From: Paramacrobiotus richtersi
Taxonomy: Eukaryota > Tardigrada > Eutardigrada > Parachela > Macrobiotidae
DNA: 20,092 bases
NCBI GenBank assembly: GCA_034698045.1
Contig: JAQGAU010001288.1
Span: 1-20,092 of the forward strand
Direction of reading: 5' to 3'
Positions 1-10,933 of this stretch are shown here, piece after piece. The notes under the pieces are model-generated. The model was not told where the DNA came from. It saw nothing but the letters and a program-made list of their open reading frames with translations, and did no database searches. A program made the position numbers and the translations under genes. Each line of letters opens with the position of its first letter. Position 1 is the stretch's first letter.

Positions 1-571
1 CTTTCGGGATTTATTGATCAGAATTATTGATCGTGTCAATAGTCAACCGATCAATAAATCTGACGGCTACACGCGCTGAGGGTAACAATGATCACTGGGA
101 AAGAGCAATCCTTGCTCTGTTGAATGTTTCCTAAGCTGCATCTGCGATGCCATCATTACTTATTATTACCATGCAACAAACTATCCGAACCATCCAAAAC
201 GGTGTCCACTATCACGTCTGCTGCTAGGTTGGGGCCTCAGCCTTTTATCTGCATATTTGTCTTGGTTGGTTGGTTGGTTGGTTGCTTGTCGTGGTTGATT
301 GGTTGGTTGATTGCTATGTTCAGCGTAATCCGTGAAGAATCGTCGCTCAAACCAGCTAAATTGTTTGTCTTGTTACTGTGTAGCCCTACCTTTCTAAACG
401 TACCCGGCAACAAGAACCAGAAGAAAAACGCTGTCTCTTACGGGTATTATTTTGCACTCACTCGTAGATCCAACAACGAAATCGCGCAAACCTGATGTCA
501 GCTGCAGTACCGTTGTCTCATTGTCCTCTTGCACCAAAATTGTGGTAACGTCACCTGGTTCATATTTGGAG
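1..571. other. Upstream region of the Ly6-like gene
   Basis: It holds an 11-bp inverted repeat (ATTTATTGATC at 10-20 and its complement at 49-59) and the GGTT repeat. No TATA box or upstream exon could be supported. The open frame from 124 shows no family features. Confidence 0.4.
262..318. repeat. (GGTT)n / GATTGGTT simple repeat
   Basis: Degenerate four-base repeats of GGTT with GATT variants upstream of the Ly6-like gene. The open frame across them is low complexity. Confidence 0.8.
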
Positions 572-2282
572 ATGTCCCGTCCAACGTTACCTCTGTCCCA
601 CTATTCCAGTTTACGAACGCTTGCCCTCTTGATGCTGGTTACCTCGCTGTTAACGTGTCAGGTTAACAGTATAAAATGTTATAGATGCGGAGGCAGGGAA
701 GCATCTGGTTGTCCAAATGACTCTCCCGACAAGTTTCTTTTTGACTGTGAATCCAAGTTCGACAGATGTGTTGCGATGGCTTCGGGAGCAGCTGGTTCCG
801 TCACGGTCATCACAGGATGCGCCGATGAACCATACTGCCGAATCTACCTAAATAATGCGAAGAACAACCCTACTGTCGTTAATCCGAAGTGTGAAGCCTG
901 CACTGAAGACCGCTGTAACCTCCAACTGTCTCAGAATATGGGCGGAGCAGCGGCCCAAGCCAGCAATCACAAGGTGACTTGTTCACGCTATAGTCAGACG
1001 CAGAAAATTTATAGCTGTCAGTTGGAGCAGCTCTTCAGTAATACGAAACTTTGTATCTCCCCGTTACGCCAAACCCTCAGCATATTTCTTGCACTGTATG
1101 TTCGGCACGCAACATTTTGCCTAGCACAGTACAAATCGTTACGTGGACTGTGGACTTTTTTGTGAAGAAAAACGGGAATGAGAAGACTTAGGTGGCCACG
1201 AATCTGTAAAAGGTGCTGGAATTAAGATCCCATAATAACGTTAAATTCTAGCTTTTGGTACAGAATGTGGTCTCGCGGTTTATCTCCGCGACGCCTTTTA
1301 TGGCTGGCCAGCAACAAGGGCCAACTGTGTTTCGTGTCTGGGACCGCTCACATATCTACCGCACATATGAGTCCACCCGACTAGCATCGCAGGCGAAGAC
1401 GGAAGGTGTCAAACTAATACAGTCGCTTATTCGCTGTAAGTTAATATCTGGCAAAATTTGCGGCGTAAGTTTTTTTGGCCCTGTGGAAGGTTTTAGCGGT
1501 TGCGGGGTTAAAGTGTCTGGCCGACAGGTTCTCCGTCCGGACGGTTTTAGCGGTCACAATTGTTTTTTAAATCGGTGTACGATATCGTTCGAGCCAGAAC
1601 TCGCTAACAATCCCTAGGATCAGACGTGTACGCAAAAATAACCTTTCCTATAATATTACTCATAAATTTATCTTCTCTTCCGCACATTTTCGGGAATATG
1701 CGATCATTGCGATGTAATATTTTGACACTTTGCAAGTACTGGGAAGCGGCGTGCTATATGCTTATTGTCTGCGATGCAGTCATAAGAGAAAATACGAAAC
1801 CAGGCTTCAGACCCTACGAATATCTTATCGCTATCAACTCTTCAAAAGTTTTGGTTCGCTTGACCGGTTTATCGTTGGACGAATTCGAGCTCAACTATAG
1901 TAGATTGACAGTCACAATCCCCATAATTCTGCTTCATTGTTTGACTTCACGTTTCTGTGGAAAATGTCAGCTTTTTTGGAGGATAGCCGTGTGACGTGCC
2001 CTATTAATCAATGTCAGATTCATTATTACAAAATTTTCGCAGGCGGGACTTCTGCAAGTGGAGGAGGAAACACCGGAAAACAAGTGCCGGGGAGTGCAGT
2101 CAGAGGACACGGCTGTAAGAAAACACCTAAGAATATGTCTTACCGTGCGCTGTTACAGAAGCGGCAAAGAGGCCTTTCCTGTGAAGTAATTCTCTTTCTG
2201 CTTATGAATTGCAGGTAGAATGTTGGTTGTTGGTATTTCAACAATTGCCTTAAAAGCCGCGATGCAAATTGGTCCAGGCTGA
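572..2282 (+). CDS. Secreted Ly6/uPAR-like (three-finger) protein, probably GPI-anchored
   Basis: Exon 1 runs from ATG 572 to 973. Residues 1 to about 33 form a signal peptide with a Leu-rich core, followed by the start IKCYRCGG. The mature part holds ten cysteines (residues 36, 39, 47, 59, 66, 83, 89, 107, 110, 115) and ends CEACTEDRCN, the Cys-Asn close of the LU domain, so the whole fold is in exon 1. The ATG at 572 is chosen because the signal peptide follows it directly. Exon 1 ends AAG|GTGACT in phase 0. Downstream, a Gly/Ser-rich exon ending at 2114 (|GTAAGA) joins 2215-2282 in frame and gives a short hydrophobic C-terminus (MLVVGISTIALKAAM), as expected of a GPI signal. The strong acceptor at 2043 does not match the phase of exon 1, whereas the weaker one at 2018 does (188 aa in total). 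The fold is seen in the sequence; the anchor is inferred. Such proteins act at the cell surface or as secreted modulators; the partner is unknown. Confidence 0.7.
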
Positions 2283-2504
2283 CCTGTCTCTTGAGGTAAT
2301 GGAAAGAAAGCTGTATGTAGGACGCCGAAAGCGATATTAATGTGGTGGAATCTGGCTGTTAGCACACACATGATCGACGGAAACTGTCCGCTACTTAGCA
2401 GCTTAGATATCAGATTCTATATTCTTTTGTTCAAACTGCCGGTGATGTGGTGATAATTATAACTCAATCGTACAACCTTGATGATGGTCACCGTTTATTG
2501 TGCA

Positions 2505-2510
2505 AATAAA
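2505..2510 (+). terminator. AATAAA polyadenylation signal after the Ly6-like gene
   Basis: A canonical AATAAA lies 223 nt after the proposed stop codon of the Ly6-like gene, on the same strand. It supports the downstream exons of that model but is short enough to occur by chance. Confidence 0.4.
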
Positions 2511-2943
2511 AACTTAGGTAATGATAAGTATGTGCCAAGCAAGCAAATGTCAAACAAAAACGAGCTTTTAAAATGTTACCTATTACAACAATAGTTAATG
2601 ACCTGTGGGTAGAACTTCCAACATGGGCTACAGCTCAGCGAGTACACCAGCTTATGGTCGGGCGGCAAATTCGTACAATGTGCTGTAGAAGGCAAGTCCA
2701 ATAGCCAATAGATTCAGTAATAGTGAGCAACAGTCGGTTCCAGTGCGCCGCCGTTGTCGAACGAAGCAGCTGGCTCGAACACCTTTCTACAAAACGAACA
2801 ACAACACAAGTACTTTGTTTCACACGATACTTAGACTTCTATCACGGTTTAGGAAAGAGTTAAACTTCCAAATGAAGGATTAGTTTCCGTTTGTATTATT
2901 GCCGCCTCAATGGCTTGACCATGAAGAAGATCTGCAGATACAG

Positions 2944-2962
2944 TAATAATAATAATAATAAA
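2944..2962. repeat. (AAT)n microsatellite
   Basis: Six to seven uninterrupted AAT units in intergenic DNA. Confidence 0.9.
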
Positions 2963-3080
2963 TGCAATAAAAAACAGTTTGAAATTATTGATCCACGTAA
3001 AGAAGTCGGTCGCTTCTTGTACATAAATATGTATATTCGAGTGATGTCACGACTTCAGATCACATAACTGTGAAGAGAAG

Positions 3081-3367
3081 ATGGAAACACAAATAGCGAA
3101 CGAAGCAGGACTGTCTGAAAGCGAGCGCGGACTGCTAACTGCTTAGGATCAATCACGACGATTCTTCGGAAGTTGCAGGATGCCATAAAAATCCATCGCG
3201 AGGGCACAGAAGTACTTGCGTCAGATTGTAATGAAAGTGCGCGCACATTATTGGCAGTACCAGGAGCAGCAAGGCAATTTTTAAAACAGACAATAATACG
3301 TACAGTATATAGTGCGGTTCTTTATGCGAATGTCATTTGTAACATAAATAAACATAAACATCCATAA
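3081..3367 (+). pseudogene. Possible small gene with one frame break, unrecognised
   Basis: An ATG in good context (aagATGG) opens METQIANEAGLSESERGLLTA and then meets TAG at 3144-3146. In the frame two bases along, the reading continues at once as GSITTILRKLQDAIKIHREG and on to about 3367, a helical, charged, protein-like stretch. One missing base in the T run just before the TAG would join the two parts. An AATAAA lies at 3347-3352, slightly before the open frame ends, so the true C-terminus is unclear and a further break or an intron is possible. I do not recognise the family. It could also be a chance combination of open frames. Confidence 0.25.
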
Positions 3368-4499
3368 ACAACGAACAAACAAAACAACAGAAGCTAGTCA
3401 ATAATTCCATAAAACACATCACATCTACGAAAGCTGTGTTTCCTCGAATTTTTCCGCGCCGTCCATAGTTCCTATGATGGATGCTGCATTACTTCTTCGT
3501 AACACAATGGCCAGGCTGGCGTAGGAATTCAAAGGATCGGGGTTCACTCATGTGTTCTTTGAGGCGTTTCCCGATTTTCCTCACAATAGAGATGGGTCTT
3601 AAGATCCCAAGGTCTCAAAGGCCACTTATACAAACAAGTATCGCCCTTCCAGATAAGCGTAACTCCGCGCTTTTCTGTTCTCGGCATCCCCAGCAGCTGA
3701 CACTGCTTCTTCTGAGGTTGATTTCCGGTGAGATATGCCTACCGGAAGGGTACCTTGTCTCCAACAGGAGTAGTTCGAAACTTTTGCGTCGCCAGAACAT
3801 TTCACAGTTCCTGGAAACAGTTTCGCATGATTCCATCTGGGTCGTAAAGCTTCTCTGGGTACTTCCAAGCGTTGCAGTATTGCAGCGCGTAAGTGACGTT
3901 GTCTTCGGCAGATATGATAAACGATAGTGCGGCCTGATCTAGATATGGCTACGACAGACCTGTTAGGTCAATGGCTGGCCAAGACTAACTGAAAATCTTC
4001 CCCGGGTTGTTTTTATTGGCAAATTTTCCGGCCGGCTAGAAGGACTCGTGGGAAGCTGTTTAATTTCACGATTTTCAAAAGAAATAAACAGAATCAAAAC
4101 CATACCTTACAAGTAACAGAAATAACAAACGAGGCTATATGCACCATACCGATTACCAACATTGCATGCAAAATACTAGAAATATTGTGCTCATTGGAAT
4201 ACTTCTTCATAAGATTGTTTTGAGTTTTTGGTCGAACGAACTTTCCTAAATTCCCCACTGAACTGTTAAGTAAACTTGCGAATGTAGCATCATTATGTCA
4301 TATTACCACGCTTGCTTGGCCGATAACGTCGCCCGACGTTGCTTAGCAGTAATTCGCTCAAAATATTTGTCAAATGCGAGGCCACAAGTTCAGTTCCAGA
4401 CTCTGTCATAATCAGAATGGATAAGGAATTATAATTCGCTGCCACAGACTGTACTACTTAATTCTTAGACTATGAGGTAACCCTTTAGTAGGTGACGAA
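3368..4499. other. Intergenic DNA with a possible decayed minus-strand coding remnant
   Basis: Between about 3560 and 3905 the minus strand has long partly open frames in all three registers. One register reads as protein-like text with two stops (for example KYPEKLYDPDGIMRN and CQLLGMPRTEKRGVTLIWKG). No family was recognised. The rest, up to the ATG of the next gene, shows nothing identifiable; no TATA box was seen near 4400-4499. Confidence 0.3.
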
Positions 4500-7400
4500 A
4501 TGTCACCTCAGAATTCTGATAGCAAAATTAGATTGCAACGCCCAGTTTTATGGTTCCTGGTAGCCATTATAACGTTGTCCATAACAGCAAATATCATCTT
4601 AAGTGTGTTCGTATCGCTTCCATCGAAAAATAGCGACAGAGCTCAAGGTGAGTTGCTTTTGCTGGGTAAAAGAAATCATTGTAAGCTCTCACAGCCATCT
4701 CAACCGAGTCATCCCAAAGGAACCTGGCACTGTCAAAGGCTGTTTTCGTGCAGCATTAATGCAATATTGACGTTTCAGTTTTATGGCAATAGAAGCACTA
4801 AAGTTGACTAAACACATTCTTTCAGCCTCAGGTGTGGAGCAAATCTTCGCTGCTAGTTAAGTTTCAAGTTGTATCTCCTTATGAGGATAGTTTGTGGATC
4901 TTGGCGTTTTCAGATTTTGTCACGTAGGTTTATAAACATACGCTTTATTTCAGATTTGAGCGAGGACGCGAATGCAACAAAGCGGAATGCAGTTAAAGGT
5001 ACAATGCCTGCGGGAAATTCATTATTGACGGGTGCACTATCTTCAGCATTCTAAATTGTTAACGTTTCGGTTCTAGCGGGGACTTCTAAGGAGCCCGTGG
5101 AGAATGCGTACTGGGATAAACTGGAGATTGCGCGCACAGCCTCGCTGGCAGCCCAGTACAAGGGATTTCGTGTGCCGTTATACCAAACTCGCTTGAATCC
5201 CACATTATACTACTTTGTCCCTGCAATGATTTTTCGTCCATCGTCCGCAAAGTCTGTGCGTAACAATCTCATGGACAGATATCAACTGGAGTTTGCTTTA
5301 ATGATGTACGATGACGCGTATATTGCACATTTGGGGAATGAGGTTCGCAAGATCACTGGCCCGTGCTGAGATGCGTGTAATCGCAATGGAAGAGGTGCGC
5401 ATTGATGCGGTCGGAACATTATCAACAGAGTACGAGGTTGATAACAACTGGAAACCCTATACACGACATCCATCGGAAATGACTTTTCAAATCTTCTGCA
5501 CAACCCAGGATGCCTGCATAGCTGCAGAGGAGTACGCAACCGCGTACCCAAAGGATTTCGCCGCTAACTGGCTCGTGTACATCAGTATTCAAAGTCAAGT
5601 AACAAAGTCTCGTCGAGTGACTGTTAGTGCGGAGCATATCACCAACAGCAAACTGTACACCGAGCTGGATCAACGGATGAAAGGCAAAAAGGAAGTATAC
5701 TTGTCAGATGACGATGCGAAACAGATCAGACAAGAAATCTCCCAGAATGTCATGGCTTTGGAAGTACGCGATGCTGAATTCGTGAGTCAGGAGTCCTCTC
5801 CTTCTCTGATGGGCTTGATCGAAGCAGCGCTGCAGATGTCGACGGCATCCTCTGCCGGTTTTGACGAGCATAAATGGTCACCGTTTTCTGGCAAGACGAT
5901 AACGCGCGTCCAGACAAGGTTACATCGATGGTCAATGAAGCATACGAAAGGTTGGACCATGAGACAAAAAACCTTCTCAAAACTGCACAGTCCAAAACAA
6001 CGGTCGATCGGGTATGCGTTGCGAAAAACATAGCTACTGCTGCCACGGCTGATGCAGCTACCACGGCAGCCACGACGATTAAAGAAACCACGGAGGATGA
6101 CGACGATGGCGACGATAAGGACGAGACTACAAAAAAAGGCGAAACAAAGCCGATCACAACAAAGGGTACGGGACGTACAACAACGAAAGGAACGGGTCGA
6201 ACAACCGCAAAGACCGTCAAAACTACAAAAAAAAACCACTAAGAAACCTACAACAAAGAAGCCAACAACGAAGAAACCGACAACAAAAAAGGCTGTCAAG
6301 ACCACCAAGCCTCCAAAGAAGACGCCCGCAAAGAAGCCAGCAAAGAAACGAGGAATCTCTGACTGGGATGACCAAGAGGGTTCACTACCTGTTTTCCAGG
6401 TTTTCGTGCCAAAAGCAGTACGGCAAGAAGAGCCTGAGGACGATGATATCTCTTCCACTGAAAACTTAACTGATGAAAGTTCAACTGCCGCTTCTGCTGG
6501 CACGAGCCTCATCCCTACTTCGGATGACCTTGCACCCGAAAGTAACGAAACACTGGAGAGAGAGAAATCACTCAAAACTGGTTCTTGGAATGCTGGTCTT
6601 GAAAGATGTGAATCCTGAAGTTTACGCAGATCTAATCTCTGCCGCCAGCCGTAACAGTGCGGGACTCAGTTGCGGTTCTTCGTCAGTAAACCAGGCTGCC
6701 GGTACCACTCCTGCTTCGACTCCAGGAAATGAAAGTTTAGGTCTTGCGGTGGCAGAGCATTTATTCGCAATGACGGAAGACATCGCTGCAGCTTTTATGC
6801 TGGGGAAGCAGTTCTCAGCGAAACTTCTGATTCCGATAACGAAACGGACGAGTTAACTACAACGACACACGGTAAGATCTTTAGCGGTTACTGACGAATT
6901 TTTGTTAATGACCGCACATCCGCACACAAATTTGATTAAATTAGCACGTTGTGTGATATGGGTTTGTAAATAGTTAACGGCATCAACATGGTAACGCCCG
7001 TGGCAGCCGGCATTTCCTAACTTGGCTCTCGGACACCAAAATGGCCCACGCTCCACAAAAAAAGCAGACATCGAAAACGATGATGGTCAGACACTCATAC
7101 AGAGAGATCTTGATTTCGCAAAAATATTGAATTCGTTAGCGGTATCATTTACATACAACCTGACTCTCTGTTGCGAAACCGATGTTTATTTAATGAGGCA
7201 GGCTGAAAAGTGTTTGAATTGAATCACACGAAGTAACTGACAAACTCGAACTCTCAACAGATTCTGTTTGTTCTGACTTGCGTTGCTTGGTCGAAAACAT
7301 ACCGTACCCACCCGACCAATTCGGCCAAAATACTGCCCTACAGCGTACTTTGCCCCAGCGGTACTTGACCACGATTTTACTTTTTATCCAGATTCCACAG

Positions 7401-9664
7401 TCAAAATTTTTATTATTCATCTGGCTAATCACAGTACGCGGCACGCCTCTGTACAGTGTACACGGCATCGGTTTTGGTAGTAAGTGTCAAACGACATACA
7501 TACATATATTAACACATTGTGCTGTGATTCTAGAAGCCTTGCTCAACCCGGAATCCGCTCGATCCAGGCGCGCTGCTAAGAAGGGCTGTAAGTGCTGTTG
7601 GAGCCTGATTGGTTGACAGTTTTAAATTATGGAAAAGCCTCCCTAAAGTAATTTTGTCACCATGTGCCGTTCCCTGATATCAATATGATGTAGAAAATTT
7701 ATCAAAACGTTTTCTAACCCGTATATACATTGCTGTTGTAATGCAGCGTTGATAATGTAGAAAAACGTTCTCTGTTGATTGGGGTAGTTAAAACACGGTG
7801 CATGGGTGTCCTTTTCTCTTGCTGTTACAAAGTGTTTTCTTGTTTGGTTTTTATTACTGCTAAACGGCGCGAAGCATATATTTTTGTATAATAGGGATAT
7901 TAACAGCAACTACTGTATAAAAAGAACTTCGGTGCAAAAGTTCCATGGCCACTTCCTTGCACAGTGAACTATACGCTGTTTATTAGTTCTAATGTGAACT
8001 GTCGGCTGTCAGTGTTCTTCTGTTTAGTACTTTTGTTGCAGTGAGCGGCAAGGTTTCGGCGTTCAAACACAAAGTAGTCTCATCTGTTGGTTCCTATTTT
8101 CAAAAACGGCCTGGTAAGATAAGTGAATTGGAAACTATAACACCAGATATAACTGTTTGATTTCATGGACATCAAATAAGGAGGGAAGAAGCCAAATACA
8201 ACAGATATACACAAAGCCATCACGACTGTTGGCTCTGTTCTGAAGAAGGCCTCCATAGGTACTGTCAACTGCCTATTCAGGATTGTCATGTATGCTGATC
8301 AGCTGATACAACAGATCTCTCGCATGGTTCTTTTCACAGGAAACATATCGAATCCCATTGGAAACGGTACCTGGAATGTTAAGGACTTGGGCTCTGTATA
8401 TACCAGTGTATTGTGTTTATTGCTGTACCATGGTATCATACTAATATCATATCAGTGTATTTGGTAAAGATAACCTGTCTTGGAATGCCAAGGATATTTA
8501 CATGCTTATCAATCACAGGAAACGGAAGCAAGCCAAGGCTTAACGAAGCGGGGGCTGGACGATTTTGCAGACGTGCGCTAGCCTCTTTGAACAATTACAT
8601 GTTCGGTACAGAAGCCACAGGTAAGCAAATCTAGTTGTTTGCATCATCTCTAACAGTCCAGCGAACTATTGCTAGACTGGCAGTGTTTTCAGGGTCAATG
8701 GCACTTAAACCGCTCTTCGTTAGCTCCGTTTGAGATAACGAAGGTTAATAATACATCCTGTTTCAGTTGCCACTCCTACGCCAACAAACAAAGCCACTAC
8801 TCCGCCCAAAAACACTGCTGCCAAAGCATCCAGCACGAAAAAGCTGCCAAGTGGAACGTCTGCTGCAGACAGTACAGTAAAAACGACAGCTGCCACAAAG
8901 GCACCCGATCCTAAGCTCCCACAGCTGTATTCGTGCTCTGAGAAACCACCTGTTACGACAAGCAACAGCAAGGAACTGGAGGATTGGAACAAACTGATGA
9001 CTGAGAAGCGCGAAGTGGTTAAGTGGAAGGGAGAAAAGTTCGAACCAAAAGAGCTCAACTTGAAACGGGTTAACCTTGCTAAGATGTCCTCGAGCACTAC
9101 GATCCAAACACAGCAAGTTCGGATATCGACAGCCAGCGCTGAGATGAAGACGAACATTAACGTCATCTCGGATGAAGATCACAACCGAGATGCTTTTGAA
9201 ACACGAAATGATCCTGAAGTCTTCTTCGTCAGATCAAGTCTTCCGACGACGGGATTCACTTTTGAAGATGCCGGGCATGTTTGCACAGAGCTGCAGTCTC
9301 AGCTAGCTAGCATGGAGCAGCTGAAGAAAGCCTTTTTCAAAGGCGCTCGATGGTGTTTCTGGGCCATGTACAAGACAAAGTACTTGCGTATCCTGGTGCG
9401 ACATGCTCGGGGCTGTTTTCAGACAAACAGGCTCCGAAAAGAACGGCACAACAATGCCAAAAAGATCTCCGTTCCATACCAGTCCAAGTGGTAGAAATTG
9501 ATCCCGCGCAAGACAGTGACATGCTTGCTGTGGCTGTTTGCAATGGCGTTAAGCCACCACAACTCAGTATTTTCCAGTATAAATACCAAACTGTTTTGGT
9601 CGGCCCGTTTAACTCGATCCAGTACAGCATCTATGGCGATGTGATTAGCAGCTATGCGTATTAA
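4500..9664 (+). CDS. Link-domain type II membrane protein, with six frame breaks
   Basis: Seven exons join in phase 1 throughout: 4500-4647, 4954-4998, 5077-6871, 7534-7587, 8042-8113, 8519-8620, 8767-9664. Exon 1 encodes a short basic N-terminus and one membrane segment (VLWFLVAIITLSITANIILS), suggesting a signal anchor. Exon 3 encodes an unrecognised domain of about 270 residues, then a Thr/Lys-rich stalk (repeats of TTKKP) and an acidic part. Exon 4 carries RSRR, a possible furin-type site. Exon 7 has another Thr/Lys/Pro stretch and ends in a Link-like domain: FTFEDAGHVCTELQ, then LASMEQLKKAFFKG, RWC, YPGATC and a fourth Cys in AVAVCNG. Link domains bind hyaluronan in vertebrates; here the ligand is unknown. 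The frame changes near 5333, 5872, 6230, 6565 and 6803 and near 9371. Otherwise no stop interrupts about 1037 codons. The domain call is good; the central domain is unnamed. Confidence 0.7.
6140..6360 (+). repeat. Coding Thr/Lys low-complexity repeat with A9 run
   Basis: ACA/ACG/AAG/AAA codons encode repeated TTKKP and GTGRTT units, an extended and probably O-glycosylated stalk. An A9 run at 6227-6235 shifts the frame by one extra base. Confidence 0.8.
9240..9560 (+). other. Link (hyaluronan-binding type, C-type-lectin-like) domain
   Basis: The spacing from the first Cys is C-x15-A-x3-G-x3-C, the opening of the Link signature as I remember it. The next signature glycine is Ala here, and the later Pro-to-Cys distance is shorter than usual. 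The upstream strand VFFVRSS and the four Cys in order (VC, WC, ATC, AVC) fit the two expected disulfides. A single missing base near 9371 must be allowed to pass from the second Cys to the third. Confidence 0.65.
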
Positions 9665-9986
9665 AAACAAAGTTGTAAACCCTTTTTTCAAGGGTACACG
9701 CGGTACTGCGGTACAAATCAAATTTTTATCGTCTAGCAAAACGATAATGAGCAGCGAGTCAGCGACCGTTTGTTTGATTTTTTTCCTTATTCTTGTCTTA
9801 GAAGTAGGCAAGGATAGAGCTGCTCCCAACATGCAGTCCTTCCTTGTGACGAGATGGCGGAGCGTCGCTGCAGTTCCTACTTGCTGCTGTTTAGACTTTT
9901 TTTTCAGTTCCGTCTGTCGTTGAGTTTTGCATATATAATTTCTACCGTGAATGTTTTATATCGGAGCAGTGGCCAATACCCGTGCG

Positions 9987-9992
9987 AATAAA
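9987..9992 (+). terminator. AATAAA polyadenylation signal of the Link-domain gene
   Basis: A canonical AATAAA lies 323 nt past the TAA stop at 9662-9664, on the coding strand, with no better candidate nearer. It fits the expected transcript end. Confidence 0.5.
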
Positions 9993-10530
9993 GATTTCTG
10001 CGTTCGGTGGCTTGAGTAAGAGCAACGTCTGTGCGCAAGCGTGGCCTAGTGATCGCAAAATCCATATCGACAGGGATAGTGCCTACACTCTATTAACGTA
10101 AAAATCATTAGTAGTTAGTTCCTGCTGGTGTTTCGTACACTGAACAGTTGATCACACAGTATACCCCGCAGTTTATCCCACAGTACACTCAACACTCAGC
10201 AGGAACCGAATAGAAATGATGTTTACGTCACTCTATTATCGGCCCTGATTAGCTTTGTTTATCAAAATTCTTTCGCTGATTACAACCCAGTCCTGGGGCT
10301 AGAACAGCATCCGCGACTGCACGATCGACCCAATCGAGAGCAAGTGGTTGCCAGGCATCCGAATAACACGAGCGCAATATGTGTCTTGTTCATGTTTGGA
10401 TTAAGCTCGATCGTGGTGCCACAGTTCATTCTTTGTACTTGCCGGCTTCCGTAGAGATTCGAAACAGCCGCATATAGTTACGCCCATGTCAGGGCTGTAA
10501 TATCGACTTTGAAAGCTACTACGCAATCAG
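9993..10530. other. Intergenic DNA, no gene seen
   Basis: No sizeable open frame, repeat or RNA gene is visible. A stretch near 10040 (GTGGCCTAGTGA) looks like a tRNA A box, but no B box follows at the right distance. Confidence 0.5.
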
Positions 10531-10758
10531 ATGCCGCAGATATCTACGTCCGATAGCACAATTCTTCCCGAGCTTTTACCACCATTTCTGAATGCTACAG
10601 CGCGAGGTAAGGAAGATTTCGTTTCTGTTCAAACTGTTTGTTTGTATTACCGATTAACCTGGCAGTGACGGAAAGTAACTGTGAAAGCCAAGCGTTTTTA
10701 CGTGTAGCGTTTTTATATCTGTTCAGCAAGCTCTAATGAGTACGCGAATCTTCCGTAG
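10531..10758 (+). CDS. Possible two-exon gene for a 35-residue peptide
   Basis: ATG 10531 follows an in-frame TGA and opens MPQISTSDSTILPELLPPFL, ending in phase 1 at 10606 before GTAAGG. A pyrimidine-rich acceptor (tatatctgttcag) at 10727 continues in frame as ASSNEYANLP and stops at 10756-10758. An AATAAA lies at 10928-10933. Both splice sites are strong, which is the main support. The product resembles nothing I know. The first exon could instead belong to a longer gene, or the transcript could be non-coding. Confidence 0.25.
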
Positions 10759-10810
10759 ACGTCGGGAACTTTAATTTTTAATGTCGCTTCTTTTCGTGGA
10801 ACCACGTTTC

Positions 10811-10856
10811 ACAGCACGGTACCAGCAGCAGTTTTACAGCACGGTACCAGCAGCAG
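10811..10856. repeat. 25-bp tandem duplication
   Basis: A 21-base identical block containing CACGGTACCAGCAGCAG occurs at 10811-10831 and again at 10836-10856, giving a period of 25 bp. It lies in what may be the 3' untranslated part of the preceding candidate gene. Confidence 0.85.
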
Positions 10857-10933
10857 GACTACGAACCCTGTCAGTAGTCACCCCTCACCAGCCAGGTTTA
10901 TGATGGCCACATTTGTGAGCGAATCCAAATAAA

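Larger units (their letters stand above)
2283..3080. other. Intergenic DNA, no gene seen
   Basis: This stretch holds the likely 3' untranslated region of the Ly6-like gene, its AATAAA, and an AAT microsatellite. Short open frames on both strands show no recognisable motif, signal peptide or convincing splice partner. Confidence 0.5.

Noticed and set aside
1255..1617. 120-codon + strand open frame after the Ly6 exon, with a repeated GGTTTTAGCGGT word
   Set aside because: It lies within the probable large intron and has no start context, motif or splice partner; the repeated word is only 12 bases.
5750..6575. Long minus-strand open frames rich in Val, Phe and Ser
   Set aside because: They are antisense shadows of the Thr/Lys-rich coding repeat of the Link-domain gene.
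10037..10110. tRNA-like A box GTGGCCTAGTGA
   Set aside because: There is no B box or acceptor-stem pairing at the expected distance.
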